A stretch of DNA of 9,250 nucleotides. Source: Deltaproteobacteria bacterium. GTDB taxonomy: Bacteria > Desulfobacterota > Syntrophia > Syntrophales > UBA2210. Where the stretch lies: positions 1-9,250 of the forward strand of contig DSBH01000140.1 in the NCBI GenBank assembly GCA_011056825.1, in the 5' to 3' direction. The notes beneath the pieces were generated by a model. It did not search any database. It saw only the letters and a list, made by a program, of their open reading frames with translations, and had not been told where the DNA came from. Numbering within the stretch: position 1 is the first letter of the stretch; every line of letters starts with the position of its first letter. Shown here piece by piece: positions 1 to 8,358 of the stretch. The position numbers and the translations under genes are program-made.

Positions 1-145
1 TTTTGTTTTTCGGTGAAACCATTATAATTCAAAAGACTGGGCTCTTCAATATTTATGTGCTGTTATTACAATATATTATGCCATATTTTGACCCCGATTG
101 CTCCAATCCCGAAAGTTGAGTTATTTTATTATGCCAGGGGTGCTC
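1..145. other. AT-rich leader without a supported gene
   Basis: This stretch is clearly richer in A and T than the rest of the window. It contains a perfect TATAAT at 23-28 and a TTGACC at 88-93, but neither has a convincing partner hexamer at normal spacing, so no promoter is called. Short open frames crossing it on either strand show no protein-like pattern. It is best read as intergenic DNA flanking the transposase relic that follows. Confidence 0.5.
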
Positions 146-316
146 ATGCCGCGACAAGCCTTCATAGACGCGCCGGTAGTGCTTCACCACGTCATCGCCC
201 GGGGCATTGACCGAACAGCGATCTTCAGGGATGAGAAGGACCACCGGTTATTTCTTGATCAGATGGGAATTATCACTGAGAAAGCTGGAACGGCATGCCA
301 CGACCGGATGCCATAA
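146..316 (+). pseudogene. 5' remnant of a RAYT / IS200-like (Y1) transposase
   Basis: The 56-residue frame starts at the ATG at 146, behind an AGGGG at 136-140 with suitable spacing. It opens with MPRQAFIDAP, then LHHVIARGI and IFRDEKDHRLFL, which is the characteristic N-terminus of REP-associated tyrosine transposases (Y1_Tnp family, single-strand HUH transposases that act on REP palindromes). Resemblance ends around residue 51 (GTACH), where intact members continue to the metal-binding H-x-H motif and, further on, the catalytic tyrosine. Here four unrelated residues and a TAA follow. The product therefore lacks every catalytic residue and cannot be an active transposase. Intact members are several times longer. 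An upstream in-frame ATG at 98 or 131 is possible, but family alignment favours 146. Family recognition is secure; the cause of truncation (internal deletion or decay) is inferred. Confidence 0.75.
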
Positions 317-359
317 TAGTACCCGGTCATCAACGCGTTGGAGAAAAAAAGATCAGCAT

Positions 360-375
360 TAATAAGTTAATAAGT
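360..375. repeat. Tandem 8-bp repeat (TAATAAGT x2), possible RAYT-element end
   Basis: TAATAAGT occurs twice in direct succession and is followed by TAACTACGTCCCTAC. AT-rich AAGTTAA runs leading into an ACGTCCC core resemble sequences I associate with the 3' flanks of RAYT genes in deltaproteobacteria. This is from memory, not a search. If correct, the DNA from 146 to about 390 is an internally deleted element: the transposase start and the element's 3' end survive and the middle is gone. Confidence 0.4.
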
Positions 376-400
376 TAACTACGTCCCTACCAATAGAGTT

Positions 401-796
401 ATGGAAAAGCCTGATGTACATACGATCGTGCGCTATGTCCTGTTGCAGGTACCCGGGTTTGCCGCCGCTGTTATAGCCGCCTGCCTGTTGCTCCGTTACA
501 CCGGCCTGCCCGCCTGGTCGGTCTGGCTTGGACTTGTTCTGTGGGTAATGAAAGACATACTTTTATTTTTCTGGGTATGGCCGAGTTATCGCGTTCCGGG
601 AGCAGGAAACGACGCCATGGTCGGGCGAACCGGATTCGTCGTCAACTGGAAGGGAATTGAAGGAACCGTGAAAATCAACGGCATTCTGTGGCGCGCCGCT
701 GTCCGCGGCGATGAAAAAACACTCTCTCCCGGAGCCGGTATCCGCGTATATGACAGAGAGGGGCTTACTCTGTTTGTTCACCCCGAACAGGAATGA
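401..796 (+). CDS. NfeD-like integral membrane protein (131 aa)
   Basis: A short-form NfeD family protein. Two hydrophobic helices are visible at about residues 13-31 and 39-60. The second contains a KD pair (51-52) followed by aromatic residues (FFWVWPSY), a pattern typical of short NfeD proteins. Residues ~74-128 form the soluble C-terminal OB-fold domain, with the usual Gly-rich beta pattern (MVGRTGFV, GTVKINGILWRA, GAGIRVYDREGLTLFV). NfeD proteins usually work with a stomatin/prohibitin-like SPFH protein in membrane-domain organisation or quality control; the molecular role is poorly known. No SPFH gene lies in the window, so this copy appears unpartnered locally. The start ATG has only a weak AGAG upstream and lies about 10 nt after the transposon-like remnant, so its original promoter may have been displaced. 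It converges on the minus-strand operon, with 27 nt between stop codons and no clear terminator there. Confidence 0.8.
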   Translation: MEKPDVHTIVRYVLLQVPGFAAAVIAACLLLRYTGLPAWSVWLGLVLWVMKDILLFFWVWPSYRVPGAGNDAMVGRTGFVVNWKGIEGTVKINGILWRAAVRGDEKTLSPGAGIRVYDREGLTLFVHPEQE

Positions 797-823
797 CGAA
801 CCGGGAATCAGCCCGACGATCTG

Positions 824-3520
824 TCAGGCATGAAAACAGATAACCTTTTGCTTCACCACGTCGGCGACAATCCAGAGATCCGTTTCGCCCACGTCGTAGA
901 CTCCCACCACATCAGCATAGCCGGCGAAATCAGGAGCGAGCTCGGCCAGACGGTTCGGAAACCGCTCCAGCCAGGGAAAATCGGCCTTCACGCCGACCAA
1001 TTCGGGGAATATGGCGAGGTAAAATATTCCCGTCTCCACCAGGTCCTGAAAGAAATGACTGCCATATGACAGTTCAGGCATCAGGTTGCCGTCGGTCCAA
1101 GCCACTTCTCCCAGGACGGTGACGTTGTTGATGTCGCTGAACCGCACGGGAACCCCCAGGGAAGGCGTCGTGGACCCCCACCGTCCCGGACCGAGAAGCA
1201 TGAGCGACTGTGTCTCACGGTCGGCGACCTGGCCGTTGAGCCGCCCTACCAGGCGCGCCGTCTCGTATTTTCCGGGCTGGTTGAGCTTGTTGTATTCCAG
1301 GGGTCGAATGTAGATCACCCGGTGGATTGACTTTGCCATGCTGCCGCCAAAGAAGTTACCCTCGGCGCGTATGAAGATCCTGTCGTCGGAGATCCTGACG
1401 GGGAATTCAATCCTTTGTTCAGTCCCAATTGTCTGGAGGGGGCGACACTGAAGCAGGTTGATCCTGAAGTTGTTGTCCTTTGTAAAATTGACCGTAAATT
1501 CCGTGTCCATCGGGTACTGATACATCGTCTCGAGTTTTTTCAGCATATCCTGCATGATCCGTGGATAGGCAGACCTTGAAAACAATTCATCGAAGGTAAT
1601 TATCCAGGCCTCCTGCTGCTTGAGTCCCCGTTCCCGTATCTGTTCGTTGATTTCATGATCACGTTCAGCAATACGATCAAGGTGGACATCCAGCTTCTCG
1701 CCCATGAGGTCAAGAACTGTCATGGTGACAAGTCTATTTTCTTCCAGGTTCAGCAAGTCTACCTCACGTTGGGAAAAACGGCGTTTATCGTCCAGACCGG
1801 CGTGCGGCAGCTTGAGCGGCGCGTCGAGGGCCACAATGCGGGGATAGTCCCCCTCCACCCGGTTCACCGCCCTGGTACCCAGTCCGAAAACAAGCCTGAG
1901 CATGCCCGCCTCGGGCTTCATGTCTCCGCTCCAGACAAAAATGTTGCGCGACAGGCCGACACCGGCAAAATCGGGGAAAAAATAGCGCCCGTGATGCGAG
2001 CCGGACACCCGCTGAACCAGCAGGGCCATCTGCTCGTCCGCGTCCGCCATGCCGCGCTGAAGACGGTAGGCCAGGGCGTCTTCATTCATGGTGCTGCTGT
2101 AAACAGTCCGCACCGCCTCCTCGAAACATCTATAACGCTCCTCCGGCGTTCCCTGGTTCGCAAGGAAAACGCTTTCATACTTGCCGGCGAAGGCGTTGCC
2201 GAAATTATCTTCCAGGAGGCTGCTGGACCTTACGATGATGGGCGACTGGCCGAAATATTCAAGCATGAGCATGAACTGCTCCCTGATTTCCTGAGGAAAG
2301 GAGCCTGTCCGAAGCCTGTCCCGGAGGAAACGACCCGCCTCGAAATAACCCTTTTCTGTTTTCTGCTCCATTCGCAGTTTCCACCAGCCGTTCTGGACTA
2401 TATAGGTGTAAAACACGTCGGACCCGATATAGAAGGAATCGTGGGCTTCCATGAGCTCGTGCCAGTTAACTGTTTCGTCCTTCTCCAGGATTTTTCGGGC
2501 CACCAGCATGCCCGTGGCCTTGCCGCCGATGAGGCCCGTCCCGATGAGGCGCTCTCGCACCCGGACAAGGTCTTCCAGAGAAAAGTTTTCCTTTACCAGG
2601 ATGGACATGCGCGATTCACGGGACATCATGATCCGGCAAATCCGATCGACCATGCCCTGCTTTTTTGCCGACTCCCAGGGCCGTTCGAGAAGCTCTCCCG
2701 CCGCCAGGAAAAGCCGGTCCCAGTAATCGAGGCTGCGCCCGCCCCGCTCCGTCGAACGCGGCCTGATCTCCGAAAAGAGCGTCGCCGCCTCAACGCTGCT
2801 CACGATGGGAGTGAATCCCGCCTCCTCTTTCAGGTGAGGCAGAAACATGGTCGGCGAGTAACGCTGCCATACCTTGAGAGGATGGACGTACATCCGCTTG
2901 TTCTCGTTAAATACGTCGATCAGCAACTGGGTTGTTTCCCGGATGCGGGCCACCGTCTGGTAGGAATGACTGTCCCGAATGAGAGCGAAGTAGGCGATGG
3001 TATCAAGCTCAAACAGGTAGGGACAGGTGATGACAAAAAAATTACCCACCATCAGATCTGTGGCCCACTCGGAGAGGAGATTTGAAAGGCAGTCAAAAAT
3101 GTAAAAGGCGCCCCTTCCCTCTTCTTCTATAATACGAAAGACTTCCGACGAAAAAGGTTCAAAACCGCCCCGAGGGTCCAGGTAACATATCCTGACGCCC
3201 TGAGTTCCCTCTTCTACCAGGGGCGCGTGATCGGCAAAACGGATGTAGATGACCTTCCGCTGTTCCGCCAGTGACGCCGCCAGGAAAGACTGGACAAAAT
3301 AACGATAATCCTCAAGATCTGAAACCTGCCAGACCACATTGTCGCCCATGCGCAGTCGATCCACAACAGTGTCGAAAGACGCTATTCCCGATGTTACCGG
3401 TGTGCCGGCCCGGCTCCCGGCATCGCCCTGCTGATCACGAAAGCGCTGCCCCCCGTCGGTTCCCCGCACCCCGGTATTTTCCCGCATGGGTTTTGTTTGT
3501 TTATTTTTGCCTGTTTTCAT
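824..3520 (-). CDS. PEP/pyruvate-binding-domain protein, PPDK/PpsA-like ATP-grasp (898 aa)
   Basis: A large protein whose middle resembles the ATP-binding N-terminal part of pyruvate phosphate dikinase and PEP synthase: GLIGGKATGM at 329-338, IIVRSSSLLEDNFGNAFAGK at 428-447, and LLQCRPLQ at 689-696, which closes the ATP-grasp domain. No phosphohistidine swivel motif and no C-terminal TIM-barrel PEP domain follow. Residues ~700-898 are instead a separate region with a LLGPGRWGS motif (775-783). A complete PEP synthase reaction is therefore unlikely, and the substrate is unknown. Residues ~45-205 look like a degenerate RecA/KaiC-type fold: a Walker-B-like FYIFDCLS at 139-146, but no Walker A lysine. 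The first ~40 residues are polar and probably disordered. The ATG at 3520 is chosen because an AGAGGGG lies 8 nt upstream. The frame stays open to 3610 but there runs deep inside carB. The 20-nt overlap with carB suggests translational coupling. Family assignment is secure; function is not known. Confidence 0.8.
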   Translation of the reverse strand: MKTGKNKQTKPMRENTGVRGTDGGQRFRDQQGDAGSRAGTPVTSGIASFDTVVDRLRMGDNVVWQVSDLEDYRYFVQSFLAASLAEQRKVIYIRFADHAPLVEEGTQGVRICYLDPRGGFEPFSSEVFRIIEEEGRGAFYIFDCLSNLLSEWATDLMVGNFFVITCPYLFELDTIAYFALIRDSHSYQTVARIRETTQLLIDVFNENKRMYVHPLKVWQRYSPTMFLPHLKEEAGFTPIVSSVEAATLFSEIRPRSTERGGRSLDYWDRLFLAAGELLERPWESAKKQGMVDRICRIMMSRESRMSILVKENFSLEDLVRVRERLIGTGLIGGKATGMLVARKILEKDETVNWHELMEAHDSFYIGSDVFYTYIVQNGWWKLRMEQKTEKGYFEAGRFLRDRLRTGSFPQEIREQFMLMLEYFGQSPIIVRSSSLLEDNFGNAFAGKYESVFLANQGTPEERYRCFEEAVRTVYSSTMNEDALAYRLQRGMADADEQMALLVQRVSGSHHGRYFFPDFAGVGLSRNIFVWSGDMKPEAGMLRLVFGLGTRAVNRVEGDYPRIVALDAPLKLPHAGLDDKRRFSQREVDLLNLEENRLVTMTVLDLMGEKLDVHLDRIAERDHEINEQIRERGLKQQEAWIITFDELFSRSAYPRIMQDMLKKLETMYQYPMDTEFTVNFTKDNNFRINLLQCRPLQTIGTEQRIEFPVRISDDRIFIRAEGNFFGGSMAKSIHRVIYIRPLEYNKLNQPGKYETARLVGRLNGQVADRETQSLMLLGPGRWGSTTPSLGVPVRFSDINNVTVLGEVAWTDGNLMPELSYGSHFFQDLVETGIFYLAIFPELVGVKADFPWLERFPNRLAELAPDFAGYADVVGVYDVGETDLWIVADVVKQKVICFHA

Positions 3521-6500
3521 GATTGAAGCCCCTCTGTCGGTGCTGAAACAATTCCTGCAGCGATTGCACCTGGAATGCGCCGCCCCGCACCCGCATGGCC
3601 TTGATGGCACCCGCCATGGCGCGCGCCGCGGACATTGTCGTCACGATTGGAATGGCATGATCGGCTGCGCTGCTTCGCATGGTCACCTCGTCCTGCCGCG
3701 GCTTTGGACCGCTGGGCGTGTTTATCAGGAGCGCCACGCTCCGGTTTTTCACATAGTCCAGTATATTGGGCCGTCCCCCGTCCAGCCTGGGAAGGCTTGT
3801 GACGGAGATTCCCCGCCTCGCCAGGACTTCTGCCGTACCTGCCGTCGCCAGTATCTCGAACCCCATTTCCTCAAAACTCCCGGCGATGTCCACCACGGCC
3901 GCCTTGTCATAGTCCTTGACGCTGATGAATACTGCGCCGCCGTAGGGAATATCGAGACCGGCGGCTATCTGGCTCTTGCCGAAGGCGATTCCCAGGTCGG
4001 GGTCGTGGCCCATGACCTCGCCGGTTGATTTCATTTCAGGTCCCAGCACTGTGTCGGTTCCCGTAAACCGGCTGAAGGGAAGCACGGACTCCTTTACGGC
4101 AAAGAAGGGGCAGGCCGGGTCGGCGGTCATCCCCTGTTCTCCGAGGGAAATTCCCGCCATGACCGCCGTGGCGATCTTCGCGAGAGGCGTTCCCGTGGCT
4201 TTGGATAAAAAAGGAACCGTCCGCGAGGCCCGGGGATTGACTTCAAGCACGTAGATGTCGCCGTCCTTGACGGCATACTGCACGTTGATGAGACCTTTCA
4301 CGCCAAGCTCCAGGGCGAGACGTCGTGTCTGTTCCTTTATGGATACCACCAGTTCCGGTCCCAGTGAATGGGCGGGAAGAACCATGGCGCTGTCGCCGGA
4401 GTGGATGCCCGCGTGCTCGATATGCTCCATGACGCCGCCTACGATAACATCTGTTCCGTCAGCAACAGCGTCCACATCGATTTCAAGGGCATCTTCCAGG
4501 AACTTGTCGATGAGAATCGGATGGTCCAGGGATGCCTTGAACGCCTCCCTGGCAAAACCCTCGAGTTCCGCCCCGCTCCAGACGGTCACCATGGCCCGCC
4601 CTCCCAGAACATAGGATGGCCGCAACAGAACGGGGTAACCGATGCGTTCCACGATACGCTCAACTTCTTCAAAAGTTCGGGCCGTGTCGCTTTCAGGCTG
4701 TCTGATGTCCAGCTTGTCCACCAGTTCCTTGAAGAGCTTTCGATCTTCTGCGCGGTTGATGGCCGATGGCGGCGTCCCCATGATGGTCACGCCCCTTTTC
4801 TCGAGGTCAAGTGCCAGATTGAGCGGCGTCTGCCCGCCAAGCTGGACGATAACGCCCCGGGGCTTTTCCCGTTCTATAATGTTCAGCACATCTTCCAGTG
4901 TAAGGGGTTCGAAATAAAGTCGGTCCGAAACGTCGTAGTCGGTAGAAACCGTTTCGGGGTTGGAATTGACCATGATAGTTTCGTACCCCAGCTCCCGCAG
5001 CACGAGAGATGCCTGAACGCAACAGTAATCAAACTCAATGCCCTGGCCGATCCGGTTCGGCCCGCCGCCGATGATCATGACTTTCCGATCCCCGCCCGGC
5101 CGGGTTTCGTCTTCGTCGCCCCAGGTGGAATAGAAATAGGGCGTCACTGCCTCGAACTCGGCCGCGCAGGTGTCTACCGACTTGTAGGTCGGCAGTACGC
5201 CCCGCTTCGTTCTCAGCACCCGCATGGCATCCTCATCAATACCCACCAGGCGTCCCAGTTGAAGATCGGAAAAACCGGCCTGCTTGGCGCGTTTCAGCAG
5301 CTCGCCGGACAACCCCTCGGGTCCCGCGGCGACGATCTCCCGCTCCATTTCGATAATTTCAAGCATGTTATCCATGAACCAGGGATCAATCCCCGTCAGC
5401 TCCGACGCCCGGTCGACCGGCATACCCGCCGCGAGAGCGTCCCGCACATGAAATATCCGGTCCGGCGAAGGACGGGAGAGAAGCATAACGTCTATCCTGT
5501 CGTAATCAGGATTACCACTGCCGGCAAAGGGACTTTCGAACCCGGCCAGACCTGTCTCCAACCCCCGAAATCCTTTCTGAAGGGCTTCCTTGAAACTCCG
5601 TCCTATAGCCATGGTTTCCCCCACCGACTTCATGGAAATGGTGAGCGTGTCGTCGGATCCGGGAAACTTCTCAAAGGCGAACCGGGGAATCTTGACCACG
5701 CAGTAGTCCATGACGGGTTCGAAGGATGCGGGTGTCTTTTTCGTGATGTCGTTGGGAATTTCATCCAGTGAATATCCAACGGCCAGCTTCGCCGCGATTT
5801 TCGCGATGGGGAACCCCGTCGCCTTCGATGCCAGCGCCGATGATCGTGAAACCCGGGGGTTCATTTCAATCACGACGACGCGGCCCGTCTTCGGATGAAC
5901 GGCGAACTGTATGTTCGAACCCCCGGTAGCCACGCCGATCTTTCGAATAACCGCCGCGGCGGCGTTTCGCAGGTCCTGATATTCCCGATCCGTCAGTGTC
6001 TGGGCGGGAGCCACGGTAATGGAATCTCCCGTGTGGACTCCCATGGGGTCCAGATTTTCGATGGAACAGATAACAACCACGTTGTCCCGAAGATCGCGCA
6101 TGACCTCCAGTTCATATTCCTTCCACCCCAGCACCGACTCTTCGATCAGGATCTCGCCGATCATGCTCTTCTCCAGCCCCCGCGCGGCGAAAACTTCAAA
6201 TTCTTCGGCGTTGTAAGCCAGGGCGCCGCCCGTACCTCCCAGGGTAAAGCTGGGCCGTATAACCAGCGGGAAGCCGATCTTCCGTGAGATATCCCGGGCC
6301 TGACTCATGGAACGGGCCGCCTCGCTCATGGGCGTGTCGAGACCGATCTGGGCCATGGCGGTCCGGAAAGAATCACGATCCTCGGCCATTTCGATGGCCG
6401 CCAGGTCGGCGCCGATCATTTCCACGCCGTAGCGGTCGAAAATACCCCGCTTCGATGCTTCAACCGCTATATTGAGCGCCGTCTGGCCTCCCAGGGTCGC

Positions 6501-6761
6501 CAGCGCGGCATCGGGCCGCTCCTTCTCCACGATGCATTCCACCACATCAACGGTGACGGGCTCGATATAGGTCCGCCATGCCATGTCTGGATCGGTCATT
6601 ATGGTGGCCGGGTTGGAATTCAGCAGTACCACGCGGTATCCCTCCTCGGCCAGGGCCTTGCAGGCCTGCGCTCCGGAATAGTCGAACTCGCAGGCCTGAC
6701 CAATCACAATGGGGCCGGAACCGATAATTAAAATTTTATTCAGGTCAGTTCGCTTCGGCAT
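3501..6761 (-). CDS. carB: Carbamoyl-phosphate synthase large subunit (1086 aa)
   Basis: CarB makes carbamoyl phosphate from bicarbonate, ammonia and two ATP for pyrimidine and arginine synthesis; the ammonia normally comes from CarA through an internal tunnel. The full duplicated architecture is present. The first half opens with KILIIGSGPIVIGQACEFDY (9-28) and has ATP-grasp metal ligands Q285, E299 and N301, the same numbers as in the E. coli enzyme. The second half opens with VMIIGGGPNRIGQGIEFDY (561-579), with the matching Q828, E840 and N842. The C-terminal allosteric MGS-like domain spans ~940-1060 (ATAGT at 972-976, INTPSG at 1013-1018). Length matches the family (E. coli 1073). No frameshift or lesion is seen. 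The ATG at 6761 has AGAGGAAAGG just upstream. It follows guaA by 58 nt and overlaps the downstream gene by 20 nt. Its partner carA is truncated here, so glutamine-dependent activity would need a CarA from elsewhere. Confidence 0.98.
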   Translation of the reverse strand: MPKRTDLNKILIIGSGPIVIGQACEFDYSGAQACKALAEEGYRVVLLNSNPATIMTDPDMAWRTYIEPVTVDVVECIVEKERPDAALATLGGQTALNIAVEASKRGIFDRYGVEMIGADLAAIEMAEDRDSFRTAMAQIGLDTPMSEAARSMSQARDISRKIGFPLVIRPSFTLGGTGGALAYNAEEFEVFAARGLEKSMIGEILIEESVLGWKEYELEVMRDLRDNVVVICSIENLDPMGVHTGDSITVAPAQTLTDREYQDLRNAAAAVIRKIGVATGGSNIQFAVHPKTGRVVVIEMNPRVSRSSALASKATGFPIAKIAAKLAVGYSLDEIPNDITKKTPASFEPVMDYCVVKIPRFAFEKFPGSDDTLTISMKSVGETMAIGRSFKEALQKGFRGLETGLAGFESPFAGSGNPDYDRIDVMLLSRPSPDRIFHVRDALAAGMPVDRASELTGIDPWFMDNMLEIIEMEREIVAAGPEGLSGELLKRAKQAGFSDLQLGRLVGIDEDAMRVLRTKRGVLPTYKSVDTCAAEFEAVTPYFYSTWGDEDETRPGGDRKVMIIGGGPNRIGQGIEFDYCCVQASLVLRELGYETIMVNSNPETVSTDYDVSDRLYFEPLTLEDVLNIIEREKPRGVIVQLGGQTPLNLALDLEKRGVTIMGTPPSAINRAEDRKLFKELVDKLDIRQPESDTARTFEEVERIVERIGYPVLLRPSYVLGGRAMVTVWSGAELEGFAREAFKASLDHPILIDKFLEDALEIDVDAVADGTDVIVGGVMEHIEHAGIHSGDSAMVLPAHSLGPELVVSIKEQTRRLALELGVKGLINVQYAVKDGDIYVLEVNPRASRTVPFLSKATGTPLAKIATAVMAGISLGEQGMTADPACPFFAVKESVLPFSRFTGTDTVLGPEMKSTGEVMGHDPDLGIAFGKSQIAAGLDIPYGGAVFISVKDYDKAAVVDIAGSFEEMGFEILATAGTAEVLARRGISVTSLPRLDGGRPNILDYVKNRSVALLINTPSGPKPRQDEVTMRSSAADHAIPIVTTMSAARAMAGAIKAMRVRGGAFQVQSLQELFQHRQRGFNHENRQK
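3529..3534 (-). promoter_or_regulatory. Strong ribosome binding site inside the carB 3' end
   Basis: On the minus strand GAGGGG sits 8 nt before the ATG at 3520. It lies inside the last codons of carB, so ribosomes finishing carB pass over it. It decides the start of the PEP-binding-domain gene against the longer open frame reaching 3610. Confidence 0.65.
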
Positions 6762-6800
6762 GCCTTTCCTCTGGCAAAATCACGTTACGCCATCCACGCG

Positions 6801-6818
6801 GGCGGTTCACAAACCGCC
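6801..6818 (-). promoter_or_regulatory. Intercistronic hairpin between guaA and carB
   Basis: A perfect 7-bp inverted repeat (GGCGGTT / AACCGCC) with a 4-base loop starts two bases after the guaA stop. No U-run follows in the minus-strand RNA, so it is a poor intrinsic terminator. More likely it protects or marks a processing point in the guaA-carB transcript, or tunes read-through into carB. The inverted repeat is directly visible; its role is inferred. Confidence 0.5.
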
Positions 6819-6819
6819 T

Positions 6820-8358
6820 CTATTCCCATTCAATAGTACTCGGCGGCTTCGAGCTGATGTCATACACCACTCTGTTCACGCCGGTTACCTCGTTGATGAT
6901 TCGCGACGATACACGGGCCAGCAGATCCGCCGGAAGTCGCGCCCAATCCGCCGTCATGCCGTCCAGACTCGAGACGGCCCGCAGGGCAACCACGTCGTCG
7001 TAAGTCCGTTCGTCTCCCATGACACCTACGCTTTTCACCGGGAGCAGAACGGCGAAATACTGCCAAACCTCGTGGACGTTCTCATAGCGCCCCATCTCAT
7101 CGCGAAGGATGGCATCGGCATCGCGAAGCACCTTCAGGTTTTCAGCAGTTACCTCGCCGATAACCCGCACGGCAAGACCGGGTCCGGGAAAGGGCTGTCG
7201 GTGAACCAGCCGATCGGGAAGTCCCAGTTCGGTGCCGAGTCTGCGCACTTCGTCCTTGAACAGCTCCCGCAGGGGCTCAAGCAGCTCAAAACCCAGGTCT
7301 TCCGGCAGACCGCCAACGTTGTGGTGGCTCTTGATCACCGCCGAAGGACCGCCCAGGGGCGATCTGCTTTCTATAACATCGGGGTAGAGCGTCCCCTGTG
7401 CCAGAAAACGGGCGGCGCCCATGGCATCCTTCTGGCGTTTAAAAACGCTGATGAAGGTCTCGCCGATGATTTTCCGCTTTCGCTCCGGATCAACCACGCC
7501 TCTCAGGGCGGCGAGAAACTCCCCCCTGGCTTCGACCACGGTCATCGACAGGGAATAATCCCGAGCAAACAATGTCCTGACCTCCTCGACCTCTCCTTTT
7601 CTCAGAAGTCCGTTATCGACGAAAAAACTTCGGCACCTTTCACCGATGGCCCGGTGAAGCAGCGCGGCCACCACGGCGGAGTCCACTCCTCCCGAGAGGG
7701 CGCAGACCACTTCAGAATCTCCCACGGTATCCCTGATTTTCGCCACCGACTCTTCAAGAAAACGTCCCATCGTCCAGCCGCCCCGGCAGCCGGCAAGTCG
7801 ATACAGAAAATTTGAGAGAATATCGTTCCCCCGCGGCGTATGGACAACTTCGGGGTGAAATTGAACGCCGTACAGGCATCGATGTTTATTTCCCATCACA
7901 GCCGTGGGGCAGGACGGGGTTGCAGCAAGGGACGCGAAACCTTCAGGCAGGACGGTCACCTGGTCCCCATGGCTCATCCACACTTCCATACCCGCATCGA
8001 TACCGTGAAAGAGCGGTACAGGCTCAATAAAGGTTATCTTTGCCGGTCCATACTCCCCGTCGGCGCCTCTCTCCACCCGGCCGCCCAGGAGCTTTGCCAT
8101 AAGCTGCATGCCGTAACAGATACCCAGCACGGGGACACCCGCGTCAAAAATCGCCGGGTCCATGCCCGGTGAATCGCTGTTCATCACCGAGGCGGGCCCC
8201 CCGGAAAGAACCAGCGCCGCCGGTTTCATCGCCGCCACTTCACCCGCCGAGATGTCGTGCCGCACAATTTCACAGTAGACGCCGCACTCCCGTATTCTCC
8301 GTGCAATCAGACGGGCATACTGTGAACCGAAATCAAGAACCGCTACCTGTTCACGCAT
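6820..8358 (-). CDS. guaA: GMP synthase, glutamine-hydrolysing (512 aa)
   Basis: GuaA converts XMP to GMP with ATP and glutamine, the last step of guanine nucleotide synthesis. Residues 1-~190 are a class I glutamine amidotransferase with a complete triad: nucleophile Cys81 in GICYGMQ, and His168 and Glu170 in GVQFHPE. The ATP-pyrophosphatase domain carries the P-loop SGGVDS at 222-227. The C-terminal dimerisation domain has GPGLAVRVIGE and ends in the conserved YDISSKPPSTIEWE. Length is normal (about 510-525). The ATG at 8358 is supported by GAGGAAG at 8364-8370. The gene begins 8 nt inside the end of the carA reading frame (ATGCGTGA), the sign of a tight operon and probable translational coupling. 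Finding guaA between carA and carB is unusual. Nothing in the sequence suggests loss of function. Confidence 0.98.
   Translation of the reverse strand: MREQVAVLDFGSQYARLIARRIRECGVYCEIVRHDISAGEVAAMKPAALVLSGGPASVMNSDSPGMDPAIFDAGVPVLGICYGMQLMAKLLGGRVERGADGEYGPAKITFIEPVPLFHGIDAGMEVWMSHGDQVTVLPEGFASLAATPSCPTAVMGNKHRCLYGVQFHPEVVHTPRGNDILSNFLYRLAGCRGGWTMGRFLEESVAKIRDTVGDSEVVCALSGGVDSAVVAALLHRAIGERCRSFFVDNGLLRKGEVEEVRTLFARDYSLSMTVVEARGEFLAALRGVVDPERKRKIIGETFISVFKRQKDAMGAARFLAQGTLYPDVIESRSPLGGPSAVIKSHHNVGGLPEDLGFELLEPLRELFKDEVRRLGTELGLPDRLVHRQPFPGPGLAVRVIGEVTAENLKVLRDADAILRDEMGRYENVHEVWQYFAVLLPVKSVGVMGDERTYDDVVALRAVSSLDGMTADWARLPADLLARVSSRIINEVTGVNRVVYDISSKPPSTIEWE

Noticed and set aside
20..130. Promoter for the transposase relic or NfeD (TATAAT at 23-28, TTGACC at 88-93)
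   Set aside because: In AT-rich DNA such hexamers arise easily, and neither has a partner element at 16-18 nt spacing.
797..823. Bidirectional terminator between the NfeD gene and the convergent operon
   Set aside because: Only a 4-bp CGGG/CCCG pairing is visible and there is no T-run on either strand.
1655..3085. Long open frame (476 codons) on the plus strand opposite the PEP-binding-domain gene
   Set aside because: It is wholly antisense to a gene with clear family motifs, has no recognisable domain and shows the composition expected of a GC-rich antisense shadow.
3521..3610. Thirty-residue N-terminal extension of the PEP-binding-domain protein up to 3610
   Set aside because: The extension is Cys/Arg-rich, unlike the family, and lies within carB. 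A strong ribosome binding site supports the ATG at 3520.
4368..5771. Long plus-strand open frame (467 codons) opposite carB
   Set aside because: It lies fully within carB, which is complete and conserved. The antisense product is low-similarity, His/Arg/Pro-rich sequence typical of shadows.
6709..7815. Plus-strand open frame (368 codons) opposite guaA
   Set aside because: Same reasoning: it is antisense to a complete GMP synthase and has no motif.
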